Shown: positions 1 through 12,600 of the stretch, piece by piece
How the letters are laid out: every line of letters starts with the position of its first letter
Position numbering within the stretch: position 1 is the first letter of the stretch
NCBI GenBank assembly: GCA_013398015.1
Contig: VZRR01010913.1
Location: 249,753-313,752, forward strand
DNA: 64,000 nucleotides
Direction: 5' to 3'
Source of the DNA: Oreocharis arfaki
Taxonomy: Eukaryota; Chordata; Aves; Passeriformes; Paramythiidae
Notes under the pieces: model-generated
What the model was told of the DNA's origin: nothing
The model's database searches: none
The model's input: the letters and a program-made list of their open reading frames with translations, nothing else
Translations under genes and position numbers: made by a program

Positions 1-685
1 GTGCATGAAGTCTCAGCAGCTGACCTTGTGACTTCTCTAAAATTGCATTGCTAATTAATTTCCTTACCTTTCATCCTTTGTGAATCTTTCGCTGTCTTTT
101 CCCAGCCTTGCGATCACCTGCTTTGTGCTGCTCAATCCATCGTGAAAGAGGTGAGCGCCCTGCTGGAGAGGAGCAGCCCTGCTCTTTCCCTGTGCACTCT
201 CTCTAGTGACTCTACCGATTGTTTTTCCTGCTTTCCTGAATGTCACCTACAAGCAGTCCTGGCACTGTTCAGCTAGGGGCAACTTCTGTTGCAGAAGATA
301 TTACCAAAGCTGGATTTGGTGGGAGCAAACAGACAAACAGCACGTAGAGAGGTCTGTGGAGCAGAACAGTCGGGAGAACTGCATTTCTCATCCCTGGAGA
401 AATTCTAGCATCAGCTGTTATTTTCTCCCTGACTGGGGGGCGAGAAGTCAAAGTTCAAAATACTTTTTTTTTAATTCTATGAAGAACATAAGGAAAAAAC
501 ATCAACAACCTCATTGAACTTGTCTATAAACATAATCAAGACATTCAGTTTTCATCTTGTTCCTACCCGATACACATAAACCAATGGCCAAGAGCAGATC
601 TTCTCTGTAAGCTGCCAAAAGACTTATGGTCTGAAGCAAAGTTTTTGCACCTTTCTCCATTCCGTCTGAAGGACCAGATCCTCTG
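1..685. other. Unique non-coding sequence, no gene seen
   Basis: I see no recognisable gene, RNA or repeat here. The short open frames on both strands (up to about 100 codons) overlap one another in several frames, resemble no family I know and lack exon boundaries. The block ends where the first LTR-like repeat begins. Confidence 0.5.
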
Positions 686-984
686 TGTTGCTTTGACCCT
701 GGGTGAACGACAGGTGCCCACCAAAGCCACTCTATTACTCCCCTCCTCAACTGGACAGGGGAGAGAAAATATAACAAAAGGTTATAATTTGAAGTATGGA
801 TAGGGGGAGGTTACTCACCAATTAGAGTCACAGGCAAAAGAGGCTCCACTTAAAGAAATTAGTTTAATTTACCATTCTCTGGTTTTGTTTTGTAATAATA
901 AGAAGCAAAAAAATATTCCCCTATCCCTCATTTCTTCCCAGGCTTAACTTTATTTCCAGTTCTCTACCTCCTCCCTCTAGTGGT

Positions 985-1022
985 ACAGGGAGACAGGGAG
1001 ACAGGGAGACAGGGAGACAGGG
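985..1022. repeat. 8-bp minisatellite (AGACAGGG)n inside LTR copy A
   Basis: Four exact copies of AGACAGGG follow a partial ACAGGG, giving about 4.75 units. At the matching place copy B has only one or two GGGAGACAGGG units, so the array probably expanded after insertion in copy A. Its small number of units and lack of spacers rule out a CRISPR array. Confidence 0.9.
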
Positions 1023-1106
1023 AATGGGCATTACTGTCAGTTCATCACACGTTTCCACCGCTGCTTTTCTCCTCAGGGATAGGAGTCCTTCCTCAGGTCC
1101 AGCATA

Positions 1107-1195
1107 GGGTCCCTCCCATGGGAGACCATTCTCCACAAACTTCTCCAGTGCGAGTCCTTCTCATGGGCTACAGTTCTTCACAAACTGCTCCAGGG
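1107..1195. repeat. Degenerate tandem pair, about 44-45 bp units, within LTR copy A
   Basis: Unit 1 (1107-1151) and unit 2 (1152-1195) share the pattern GTCCnTCnCATGGG, then a CTnCACAAACTnCTCCAG tail. More diverged relatives seem to follow, with CATGGGCTTCCCATG and GGGCATCCACC text, up to about 1370. Copy B carries the same kind of text at about 8930-9240. The array is therefore a property of the element family rather than a local expansion. Confidence 0.65.
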
Positions 1196-1500
1196 TGCCC
1201 CACAGTGTCACAAGTTCTACCACTGTTTTCTAACCTGGGCTCCTATCTCCATGGGGCTGCATGGAGACTGCCCCAACATGGGCTTCCCATGTGGTCACAA
1301 CCTGCTTTTGGGCATCCACCTTCTCCATGGCTTGCAGGTGGGTCCCTGCTCCCTTGTGGACTTCCATAGGCTGCAGAGGAACAGTGTTTCACCAGGAACT
1401 GCAGGGGAATTTCTGCTCCGGTGCCTGGAGCACCTCCTTCTTCTTCTTCACTGACCTTGATGTCTGCAGAGTGATTTCTCTCACATATTCTCTGCTGTGT

Positions 1501-4500
1501 CAGAGATCATCAGCACAAGTCTGGACACTGTCTGGAACTGTCTGAACCTACTGCAGTGAGACTTGTAGAAAAATGCTATAACCTCGCTATCCCTCCAGTT
1601 CTCTGCAAACGTCATTTATTCATTGAATGCAATAATCATGGTAAAACTGTTAGAAACTCCATTTCATTTAGGAAATTATTTAACTTTTTTTCAGTACTCT
1701 TGTATGAAATGTTGATTGTCTGGAAAATCCTGCATGTTTCATGAAATGCTGATGTCACGCTGCCTAACTATCACCAGACCATCAGGTTTCTTCTTCACGA
1801 ACAGAGAGAAGCTTTTTTGTTCTCTTCCCACAGCATTCTCAGAGTTCTACAGTATCTGAGCACCTTCTCCTCCTCCCAGTTGTCCCCTGTACTTCTCAGC
1901 AAATCTATCCCCCTGCAGGCTGCCTGTCTAGATCTCCATGGCATCTCATCTCACCTCACTTTTTGGAGAACTCTTTTCTTCCTGCTGCCTGCCCTCCTGA
2001 AACTATCCCTCCCCTCTGTTGAGTGATTTTCCAGGTCCTTGGGCACATTCGTTCTTCTCTGCCCTCAGCCTCCAGCATGTTCCTAAATGGAACAGGAAAG
2101 GATGGCAATCACTCTTGAAACCAAGAGGTTTCAAGGCAGGAAAAGAAGGAGCAAGTGGATAATGGAAATTTCAGCAGAATATTAAACATGCTAACATTCA
2201 AATTTATTTCCAGGCTCAGCTTATCTTACAGCTCACCCAGCTATATTCAGACGTTGATATAGTCACTTTCAAATAAAAATAGGATTAAACTACGATTAAA
2301 TAATTAAATAAAATTCAAACTGTCTCAATGTTGAAGAGGTTTACATTAAAACAGTACTGACATAAATGTATAATTTCTGTCTTTTTAGTGTTCATTTCTT
2401 TGTGCAGCCTTATATCAGACATTTCAGAGAAAAATAGATTTTATTGTTCCTCCACACATTATTTTAGAAAGCTTCTTTACAAATAAAGGATGGTTAAGTG
2501 GAATAGATACAGGTGTAACACAGAACCAAAAAGAGTAAACATTATTTTTTCAGAGCTCGAGCTGACTGAGGATACCTTGCGCCATCTCAACTAACTCCAT
2601 GTGTGTCCTCGGACATTTTGCTTATTGAAGCAAACCTGTGCAATGTTGAACCCTTTTGCTTCTCTATGCAGAGGTGTCTGTCCGGTATTAGTGGTGAAAC
2701 GTAAAAATTATTCCAGTGAAAGAGAAGAAATTTTACAAAGACCACTCTGGATGAAAATACCAGTTTTTACTATTTAATTTAAGCTTCTAAATTGTGAATT
2801 ATATTCTAGAAAGAATTTCCAGAGAACTGAAACTCTCCACTATTAAAGGAATTGAAAACACTTATTCATTTTACTTTTACTTAGAAATATTTTGCCCAGA
2901 AACAAAACAAAACAAAAATTATTTGGAGAACTTTATAGCCATTCTCTGTTCAATTAAAGTTTTAAAGCTGCTGTCAAATATGCTTGTCTTGAACAAGAAG
3001 TAAGAATGCACACAACACTAGCCAATTACTTGTGACAATTCCATATTTATTTAATGGGTACCTTTACCAAGCAACTAGTTATGTCACAGAATGTAAATCA
3101 AGGCTGTGGTTTTGTAATAAAGATTAATGTGCAAAAGTTACAGACAGAGTGTTTAAGACTTGAACAGTAGCTATGTATTCAATGGTGCCCTGATTGCAAA
3201 ACCCTATTTTTTTCTTTATAAATCCCACAATCGTCATTACATTTGAAATCTAAAGTTCTGTCAGTGGATTGATTTTATTTCCCATTTAATTTCTTGACAT
3301 ATTGTTTTCCTTCTTAGTAGACTTCCAAGCTTCTTGAGTCCCTTTTCATAAACTTGTCAGGCTTTTTGTCACCTCACATCATTTTCAGAATTCAGTTTTC
3401 TCTTGGTTCACATTACCTTCATCTCAGCTTCCCCCAGAACAGCCCTGCAGTACATGTCTCACACACTTTGTCACCCCAAAGCTTTTCCTTGCCCAGCTCA
3501 TTTTCCTCAGCGAGGAAGATTATTCCAAAACTTAATAAAAGCTCACCTTTCTCACAACATGCCACCCAAAAGGTTTTGAACATCCATTATGAAATTTTGT
3601 GTTTGGAGAAGTTATTTAAAATGGCTGAAAGTGAATTAGGAAAGTTTGTTGTTTGTTTTTTTGGGGTTTTTATTATCAAATTGAATATTAATTATCCTGA
3701 AATTTCTTTGTAAGCAAATCCTTTCTAGGATTTCTCACTGTTTAGTGAACCTATTGGACTAACCACAAATATGAAGAGTGAGGAAACATTTCTTCCAGTG
3801 CTTTGCGGTTTCTGCATCATCAGTGTGAGAGAAAACTTCTCTTCCTCCTAAGAAAATGGCTCAGAAACACTGAAACAGCTACACACTTCTCTGAGTGGAG
3901 GATGCCCCCATGCGAAGATCCTGACCTACTACCTGCCAGCTGGGCAGGTGCACGATTCTTGCAGAGACATTGTTTTCAGACACCTGCTCTTTTTTTTCCT
4001 CTTCTTTAGGGTTTATGAGAGAATTCTGTCTCAATTTGATTTTCATGTTTCTGTTTTAAAATTCTCGGTATTTTATGTTTTAATATTTTGCTTGATTTAA
4101 TGTTCCTCTAAATTGCTGCACAAGCAGCAAAAAAGCCATGAATAGAATAAGGGAATGTCAGGCACAAACATAAAGAGGGAAGAACGGCACCAGGTATTGA
4201 CTGTAACTGCAAGAAATTAATAGCTGTTTGTTGACAGAAAGACATAAATTGTGACTAAAGCCACTGTGTAAAAGCTGAACAGAAAATAAGTTTTTACACA
4301 GAAATCTTCTCAATTGCAGGCTAAACCATCAAATTGGTTTAACAGTGCAGGTTACTTGCCAAAAATATGAATGAGATTTATACATCCAGCTCTGCAGCAC
4401 AGAGTGAAGTGTACACAATGAATTTCTCTCACATATGGTGGCAAGAAGGGGCTGGAAATCAGGCCCTCACCAGCCTCTGTAAATATCTCTCCTGCCAAAA

Positions 4501-4525
4501 GACAGATGCTCTGAAAACATATCAG
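1501..4525. other. Unique non-coding sequence with a pyrimidine-rich block
   Basis: No gene is recognisable. Positions about 1790-2060 are clearly rich in C and T on the plus strand (CTTCTCCTCCTCCCAG and similar), which opens a 69-codon frame that I regard as a composition effect. The rest is AT-rich spacer. A 119-codon frame at 3354-3713 resembles no family I know and lacks splice support. Confidence 0.5.
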
Positions 4526-4606
4526 AGAATCATAGAAGAGTTTGGGTTGGAAGGGACCTTTAAAGGTCTTCTAATCCAGCCCCACCCAAATGAGCAGGGA
4601 CAGCTT
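4526..4606 (-). mobile_element. CR1 LINE 3' tail fragment
   Basis: The plus strand reads AGAATCATAGAAGAG, then TTTGGGTTGGAAGGGACC and TTTAAAGGTCTTCTAATCCAGCCC, which is the reverse complement of the standard avian CR1 3' end. Only about 80 bp remain. This strong 5' truncation is typical of CR1, which inserts by target-primed reverse transcription and rarely leaves full copies. No coding part is included. Confidence 0.93.
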
Positions 4607-6380
4607 CAATGGAATTGGGTATGTGTGAAGACAAGCAATCAAAATAAGGTCTTGCTCTTTTCCTGTATCCATCAATTATTTTACTTAATTATCTTGTTGT
4701 TCAAGCCTCATGATTTCTGTAATTTACTGCTTATGACAGTTTGCTGCTGAACTGAGTAACACTGTGCTGCTGAAGTGCCCTGTGGCCATGATCGTACCAG
4801 ACACTCCATGGGCTTGGTCGGCATCTGCATGACCTGATTCCCTGTTATTCCCTGATTCCATGAAACATCATCAGATCTCATGTAAATCCTGGGTTTGTGG
4901 AGAAAAGAGCAAAGCCACAGTCAAGAACAGCAAATAGCTGGCAATAGTGTGCCAATATGCAAAGAAGGTTTATGTCAATATATATTAATTAACTTCTTGA
5001 TCCATAGCTATCACTTTCTTTGATGAAGGAAATGGCTTTATCTATTTGTTTGTCTTTGGCAGCCTCTGAAATGTAGGGCCCGCTGCTGATGGGTTGGAGT
5101 CTTCTGCAGTCTGTAGGCCGCTTTAAGGGGCAATCACTCATCTAAGTGTGGGGTGGGGGATGGCAGAGCTCAACTTCCATTACGATCTTTTGAATCCTGA
5201 AGCCCATTAACATCCCGTTGAACTTCTAATGTTATGCTTCTTCTCAAAGACCTGCACATGAAGTCTGTTCTTGATGCTGGAATCTAAACAGACCAACAGT
5301 TCTCATTTATGCTTATTAAACAAAAATAATATGAAATAAAAATAATAGGAAAGAAAGAAGAGGGGCACTCAGTGATTCAGTATCACATTCGTGTCTGCAG
5401 TGACTTCTGTGAAGTGGTACCTGCTCTTCTCCTCCAAGGAAAAACCCACTACCCCTGCAGGTGGGGCAGACACCTTGCTTTGTCTGTCTCTCTGAGTATT
5501 GAAGTACTTTTGAGGTGAGAGCTGCTGCTCAGATGACAAAACCAAAGGACAGTATTTAGGCAAATGTCACAACTTTTGAGAAGAAACAGAGAAATACTTA
5601 TTTTCAGGATATCAGTCCTCATGGTAGACACCGTTTTCCTCAGAGTTTTAGCCTGGAACTTGTTCTAGTTAAATGTTTCAAGCAAGCATGTATCTCTTGG
5701 TTAAAAATGCATTATAAATTCACATTTTTTTGATTTCTTCAGAAGTTCCTTACTAGGTTTGTTAAATCATATTTTATGTCCTTTTCGCTTTAATCTCTGA
5801 GCAAACCCAACTCATGCACACCTGATTTGCTGTCACACAAACTGAAGCAGAGTTTTGGTGATTCAGATCGAATATCTAATTGTGCCTAGGGTCCTGCATC
5901 TTGAACAGATGGTTTTCTTCTTATACATTCATCTTTACAATGCATAGATTTATATTTCCTGCTGAGAAGCTTTTCATAATACACAGGCATATTTCCAGAA
6001 AGCATAAAAGCATAAAAAAGTAGTTTATTAGTGTGCACCCCAGATCCTTGTATATGGCAGTGCTGTGTGTGGGAATTGTTTGACTGGAATGCCCGGAGAG
6101 GAACAAATTCCAGTTAATGTCTTTCCTGTGATGGGGCATTTAAAAGTTTGCATTTAGCGAGGTAGCACTTCCCAGCTAACTAACTCTCACCTACAGACAA
6201 AAGTAAAGGCTCTTCCTCCCAGCTGCTGGGGTTTTTTTGTGGCATTAGTAATTTCTTTGTACTTCCAAAGCCTCCATCTGCCTGTTGGATTTAATTGACC
6301 AATCGGCTAAGTTATCTGGGACAGAATAGGGAGAGGGAAAAAGTAGGATGGAAAGATGAAAGAGTATTATCTGTAAAGCT
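4607..6380. other. Unique non-coding sequence, no gene seen
   Basis: AT-rich spacer. The minus-strand frames at 5369-5563, 5449-5631 and 5921-6139 are short, overlapping and unrecognised. I see no repeat that I can name. Confidence 0.5.
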
Positions 6381-6454
6381 CCCTATCCTTAAGACATTTC
6401 TTTCCCCTTATGCTTAAGATATTTTTTTCCTTATCCTTAAGGTTTTTCTTTTCC
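6381..6454. repeat. Minisatellite, 25 bp x 3 imperfect
   Basis: Three adjacent units (6381-6405, 6406-6430, 6431-6454) share the pattern (C)CnTATnCTTAAG followed by a T-rich tail ending TTTCC. The first two are exactly 25 bp and the third is 24 bp. The CTTAAG core is intact in all three. Confidence 0.8.
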
Positions 6455-8550
6455 TTTTTGTAATTCCGATTGCATGTTTCTTTCCTCTTTTAATTTTCTG
6501 CTCTACCAATAAATGACTTCTAAAATTTGAGGAAATGTCAACAGAGGCTCGTGAGATCACCATGTTATATCACCAGTTTTCTCTGTGAGGGATTGGTTTA
6601 TTGTTTCTTATTTTCTTCTGTTTTTTGAAAGATGCATACTGCAAACCCCAGATTTTTCAAGCTAGGAGGGCAGAGCACCTCTGTCACTGCTTGTCACTTT
6701 ATAGTAAAAGTCAGTTTCTAGGGAGGCAGGACTTTGGCTGCTCTCAGAAGAGGGGTTGTACTTGATCTTAATTCAATTCAGGACTTTTTCAGCTGTGGTC
6801 ACAGTCTTCAACAGCTATTTAAAGTTACCCAGCTGCCTTAGGCCAAACACTCACACAGCATAATTCCACAGAGCTTTTGATCTCTCATTCTGGGCAGCCT
6901 TGTCACTCTTATAATGAGTTATAACTGAAATGGTTGGGCAGTTGTTGTGATATTTTAAAGGGACTATCGTGCTTACCTTGCTTACATGGTACCAGCACAT
7001 TTCAGGGAAGTACGACGCCCCCCTTCTCCCCTCTCACGGAAAGCTAAGTTCTGAATTGCCTCTCTTGCAAACTGGGGGTTAATCCATTGTGAATCTTCCC
7101 AGACCTAGGTGAAGCGAAGGCTTAGGGAAGGAAAGAGAAGCTGTGGATGTGTGCTCATCACTGCTTTTTGCCCAGATGCAGTTTAGACAAGCCCACTCAT
7201 GGAAGCACACTCCCAGAGCCATGCTGGTCCTTGTGTCCCTGGCACAGACACCCCTTGGCAGAGGGCTCACATGTCTGCCCAGGCTGGTGCTGCGAGGTCC
7301 CAGGCTCCCAAAGCCAGAACACGTGGCGTGACAGGGGTCACTGAGCCCTGCCTGCCTCTCTCCCTTTAGGAATGATGGTCAGAGGTTTGGTTATATTCTT
7401 TCCAATTAAATGTGCAGTGGTAAATGAAAGGGTTGTTAATGACTGCCATGGAGTGGGCAGTCCTGACCCCTCTGCAGCCCAGCCTGGCTTTGTACCCCAG
7501 CAGCGTTTCTGGGTGTGTAGCACTGTGCAGCGTGCTGCTCCCCATCAAAGGGGCGCCACTTTTCCAGCCATGAAGGCAAAGCAAGCAAAGTGAGAAGATC
7601 CTCTGCCAACACCCCAGAAGACACCCTGGAGTGAGTTACAAAGTGTGTCTGCACACTTTATGTGGGAGGAAAGCAACATTCAGTTAATTAAGGTTTAATC
7701 TATCGTTTATGTATGTACGTATGTTCTTCAGCATGTATGTTCTTCAAGGGAGGAAAAAAGTGGACTGAGGTCTTGCTGTGAAGATTTTTCCTTGCTCTGA
7801 CCTGAAGTAAGGTTGACTGTAACAGCAAGTGTACTTTTTAATGCTCTCAGTTACTTCTACAAATAGAACAGACACTTTTTCTACCACACAACCCTTGGCA
7901 ATAGAGAACATATTTTTCTATCAACGTAATAGAGGCATATTGGGAATGACAACAAAACTTGAATATAAGGTTTAAGAAAATATATTCCCTAGATCCTACT
8001 AAACTCTTACAGTCTCAGAAAATGTCATGAAAATACGACATTCTTTGCTTCTTAAAAAATGTAGCATAGTAACTTTTTGTTTTCATGAAGGAAAACACTT
8101 TTAAAATAAATTCTAGATCCTCCATATAGAGATTTGCTAATGTAATTGCAATTCTCTTTGCAAAATTGACCAGAGCAGTTAAAGAAACCATTGCACATTG
8201 GCAAATTCCCCGTAGCATGTACCTTTCAAGCATGATGTGCATCTTTCTGCAAACAGCTAGCACAGGGTCACTGATTTGCTAAGACATCAAGAAGAGGTAT
8301 AAGTAAGACAGAATCAGTGTCCTGAATCTCTGCAGAGAGGTGAATTTAATCTTTAGGGAATGGATGGTTATCCTTTTTATAACCCTGGTCTAAGATGCAA
8401 CTCTCTATGATACGGGTAGGCAGACCTGTGAAGAAAACCCAGATTTATCAATCTCCTTATAATCATCTTTACAGGCAGAAAACGTACATTTGGCCTGGAC
8501 TCCCTTATTCTTCCCCACTTACTAACCATCCTCTTACCAAAAAGGACTCT
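6455..8550. other. Unique non-coding sequence with a GC-richer patch
   Basis: No gene is recognised. Positions about 7040-7660 are richer in G and C than the flanks and therefore hold several overlapping short frames on both strands (60-73 codons each), none resembling a known protein. At 7709-7752 a small (GTAT)n-like run and a repeated TATGTTCTTCA occur. Confidence 0.45.
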
Positions 8551-9610
8551 CGTAGTTTGACGCTGGCCCAGTGCCCGGCACCCATGAGAGTCACTTGCTC
8601 ATGCTCCCCTAGCACAGCTGGGCAGAGGAGGGAAGAAGGCAAGGAAAAAAAAAAGGTCAACAGGGGCTTCATGGGTGAGATAAGGAGAGCGGGAGAAATA
8701 TTACAAGGGCAAAACAGGCTCAACCTTAGCTGCTCAGTGAAATGTATTAGTAACAGAATCAGGCGAGGGTATTGAGAAGTAAAATAAGCCCTTAAAACAC
8801 CTTCCCCACCCCCAGACCCTCTCTCCTTCCCACTGACAACACAGGGAGACAGGGCAGGGGGGTTTTGGTCAGTCCATCACCGAGATTTCCTTCCGCTGCT
8901 CCGGGAGAAGAGTCCTTCCCTGTGAGGCCGTGGGGTCCCTCCCACGGGAGACAGCTCTCCGTGAACTTCCCCGGCGTGGTTCCACTCTCCCGAGCAGCAG
9001 CCAAACCGCCCCTGCTGCAGTGTGAGCCCCTCCCACGGGCACACAGCCCTCCCAAAACTGCCGTTCCGTGGGTCTCTCTTTCCACAGGGTGCAGCCCTCC
9101 AAGGACAGGCTGTTCCAGCCTGGAAGCAAAGGCCCTCTCTCCATCTGGTCTTCTGCTGGATCACATCCTCCTCCAAGCATCCACCCGCTCCAGCGTGGGC
9201 ACCTCCCCCATGGGCTGCGGGTGGATCTCTGCATTCCCCATGGACCCATGGGCTGCACCATGGCCTGCACAGGAATCTTGGCTCCAGCGCCTTGAGCACC
9301 TCCTCCCCCTTCTTCTCCACTGGCCTTGGTGTATCCATGCTGTTTTCCCACACATATTCTCACCTCCTCGTCTTCTCTGACCGGAAGCAAAAATCCAAGA
9401 CTTTGTTTTGATTTTCTTCTTAAATATGTCATCACAGAGGCGTTACCAACCCCTCTCATTGGCCCAGTTCTGGCCAGCAGCATGTCCATCTTCAGAGCCA
9501 TCAGCCACTGGCTCTGCTGGACATGGTGGGAACCTTCCAGCAGCTTCCTCACAGGAGCCATCTTTGTGGCCCCCCTGCTACCCAAAAGCAGACTGTGCCA
9601 AACCAATACA
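8551..9610 (-). mobile_element. LTR-like repeat, copy B (avian ERV-derived)
   Basis: This is the most GC-rich block of the window. It begins near GTAGTTTGACGCTGG (left edge) and ends near CCAAACCAATACA, so the minus strand would start TGTATTGG, consistent with an LTR starting in TG. In minus orientation the order is a short upstream part, a TATA-like CATATTTAAG at 9428-9419, then a long GC-rich transcribed part made of degenerate repeats. The part downstream of TATA is long (about 870 bp) compared with the upstream part (about 190 bp). The family is recognised from memory of avian genomes; ERVL-like is my best guess. No flanking duplication could be found. The long open frames inside, up to 265 codons on the minus strand, overlap in all frames and are by-products of base composition. 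Confidence 0.65.
9419..9428 (-). promoter_or_regulatory. TATA-like box of LTR copy B
   Basis: The minus strand reads CATATTTAAG. The same motif occurs at the equivalent place in copy C (33395-33404), which supports a functional origin as the LTR core promoter and fixes the element's orientation. Present activity is unknown. Confidence 0.4.
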
Positions 9611-12600
9611 CACATCCACGTAATTGCACAGTTTATTTCAAAAAATAAATGGGAGAAACAAGTCACTCACCACAGAGGGAATACCCCTGACGTTATTTCA
9701 CAGAACCTTCACTACCACAGTGGCTTTATTGGGGTCTGTCGTTCACGTCCTTATAAAGACAAGAAACTACACAGAGGAGACCATAAGACCTTTACTACCA
9801 CCTTTTGCATCTTTTTTAGGGCTAGTTGAGATATTTATGTAAGAGTTCTCTGGTTGGTTCTCCTAGACTAGTCTCTGCACAGGTCTTGAATAATAGAATT
9901 GTAACAGTTCTGCTGTGTGGGGTGTTTTACCATGGTTTGAGGGCCTAAACTTTAGTAATTTTGATCTTACTCTTTCTTATTTGACTGGACCTAGAAGCTG
10001 GAGCTGGAGAGAGCCTGCCCATTCATACTCAATGCAAAGTTTCTCTATGGGGTATTTATCAGGGCATCATCCAAAGGAGCTTCAAATGACTGCGGCAATA
10101 GAGCTGAAAATGTTTCCTTTCAGGAGACTGCATCGAGAGCACAGCACACAGGCTGTGTGCACACCCTGCCACATTTACCCTGTCAGGTTTCATACATCTG
10201 CTGCATTGAAGTGCAGTCACTTCACAGCTGAAGTGATAAGCAACAGCAGTTTCCAAAGGGGGAATGTAAGCTGCACAATGTCACCTTTCCTGCCTTTGAT
10301 AAAGGCTTTGTGTCAGGTTCTTAAGGAAACTTCGACTTGCAGCAGCCTTCTGAATCTGACAACTAGGCTCTGCAACCTGGACATCCAACCTTCAGCCAAA
10401 TATATCTTCCCTTTGGGACCATCTTCTCTACTATAAACGCTACATTCAGACTCAATCTCACATGCCTCCAAATTGCCTGCTTTTCTTTAAGATACCTTTG
10501 ACAACAGGTTTAGGAAATAGTGCCATTATTGCAGAAGTTGTGTGATGTGCACAGAGCTGATGAAGAGTAATATGGGGGAGGACTAGCTAAAGTTTTTAAA
10601 GGTTGCATGTGTATCATACTTTTTTTTCCTTTAAAAATGGAGCCTTTTCAAATATAATCCTGTCATAGACATTCTCTGAAACCTCAGCCAGACTCCAGAG
10701 CATAAAAAACGTGGCCTGATCACCATGCATTCACAGCCTTGCACTGGTAATGTTTCTCCTGATCAGGAATTCAGGCTGTTAGCTGAAGTTAATAGTAGAA
10801 AGGAGAAGCTTGAATCTTAATCATTATATGTTTATTGGTCTTTTTGAAGTATATTCACCCCACTTGTTGACAACAAACTAACAAAATGCTGTTTCTATAT
10901 GTTGTGTTTGACGTCAATTTCAGTTTAATTACTTCCCACCAAAGGAACTTCCCTCATTCCCACTCTGAACTAGTTAATAAATACTTGTGCTTCCAGTTTC
11001 CTTAAACAATTTTTACAGTTAGGTGATTTTCTGCCGTCAGAGACAGCAGCTTGTGTGTACAAGCATTCAGCTGAAATTATGGCACAGCTGCCATGTATTT
11101 TGGGTGAACTTCAGTACACTTGGGATCTTGACTTTGTTTTCAGTGCTACTTTGAGGCTTGATTTAGGTGTTTAGAGATAGCACTGAACTAGAATTGGGAA
11201 TTGCATAGTTAAATGGAATTTAATTTGGTCAATTTAATTTTCACAGTTTTGCTTTTGGACACCTTGTGACTTAATCTATCATGAGAAAACAGTAGTATGG
11301 TTGGAAACATGTACTGAACTGATGCCTTTCACATGAAAGTCAGTAGAAATAATATTTCAAAAGAGGTCTATTTCAATATGAAAATCTCTCTAGTAGACAA
11401 ATAAGGCTGTTTTGAATTTTCATCAAAATTTCAGGTTCAGACAGCCTAAGTATGTTTGAGAAGAGCTCAAATCTCTGTTGCATTTTTACCCCTGATTGAT
11501 TTCTCCTTTCTGGGTGAAAGTAAAGAAAACTAGTTTCTGTGGGTCTCTGCATATTAATATCATTCCTTCTTGCCTCGTAGCATGGTCTTGTATAGTTTTC
11601 AAAACCTGATTTTGATGGAACCACTGATTTCATACCAGGATTAAAAACAGGTGGCAGAGTTGAGGTTTAGGTTTAAATTTTAGATTAGGACTATCTCTCA
11701 GGCTGAAAATCAGAAGGAAAAAGATACCAATTAATTTTAAATAAATAAATTGGTAAGGGGTAGAGAGTGAAGCTGTTTCTTTTTCTGGAAAGCACCTTGT
11801 GTCTCTAGCTTGGTTAGATTTGTAGTTAACTGTCTCAGCCCTTGTACTGCACCTGAGGAAAGCTGTACTCTGTGTGAGAGTAGATAAATGAGGTTCACAG
11901 CAAATGGGTTCCTTTTCAGCACCAGGAGTGCTTTCTTGCTGCATAAAAAGAATATTCTTGGCAGTACATGTGCATGTTTGGCTAAATTATTAAAATACAC
12001 ACCTCAAAGAGAAGGAAGTTTATCAAACATCAAAGTAAATGGCCAGCATTATGTGTTCAGTAAGGTCTGATCCAAGATCCACTGTGGGAGGTGAAGTACA
12101 TTTCTGTGTGATTTGAAGGGCTTTGGTCCGTGAAATGTCAATGGTTTGACAATTCAGATCAAAGTTGCGCGGACATTTGCATGCCTGGCAGTGCAGTTGA
12201 GTGCTTAGCGGGCTTTTTTGCCTGGCCTGAGCAGCTTTGGAGTCTGCCTGCTAGGGGTAGCGCCAACATCAGTTCCCTAAATCATCAGCTTTTCATGGGT
12301 GTCCCCTTTATCCAGGAATGAGGGTGTTTTCTATCTCATAATTTCACTCTTGGCCTGCCTCAGCAAGACTCCAAATGTCATGTGGATGCATAAGGGTAAA
12401 CACCTGCACCAACAAAGGCATTTCCAATTTAAGTAGCTGGATGGTCCAAGAATTGAGTGGAAGACTTAACTAATTATTTAAATTCAGGGTGCTTTTCATG
12501 TCCTGTGACCAGATTTTGTGCCAAGTCATGGTGTAGCTCTTACTGTTTGTTCCCTGGCTTATGTCTTTTTGGATGCTGCCTGTGGCTGAACCATGGTCCT

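Larger units (their letters stand above)
686..1500 (-). mobile_element. LTR-like repeat, copy A (avian ERV-derived, truncated)
   Basis: This segment matches copies B (8551-9610) and C (32111-33542) in order and wording. It has a left edge of the TTTGACCCTGG type, then a CTCCTCAACTGGACAGGGGAG block, a stretch with TTAGTTTAATTTACC, then GC-rich text with repeated CCATGGGCTGCAG-like and CTCCAG motifs, and finally GACCTTGATGTCTGCAGAG. I recognise this as a dispersed avian repeat that I believe is the LTR of an endogenous retrovirus, probably ERVL-like; that class assignment is from memory. The minus orientation follows from the TATA-like motif of copies B and C. Copy A lacks the TATA-bearing end, so it is truncated or decayed beyond about 1500. 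An AATAAA reads on the minus strand near 955-950. It carries no gene. Confidence 0.6.

Noticed and set aside
985..1022. Regular direct repeats that might suggest a CRISPR array
   Set aside because: Units are 8 bp and directly adjacent without spacers, in avian DNA; it is a minisatellite.
8869..9666. 265-codon minus-strand frame, the longest in the window, with 158-codon and 171-codon neighbours in other frames
   Set aside because: It lies inside GC-rich LTR-like copy B; all frames are open there because stop codons are rare. No domain is recognisable and the other copies do not preserve it.
9915..10436. 173-codon plus-strand frame outside repeats
   Set aside because: No recognisable family, no codon bias visible, no splice framing; a frame of this length is expected about once by chance in six frames of 64 kb.
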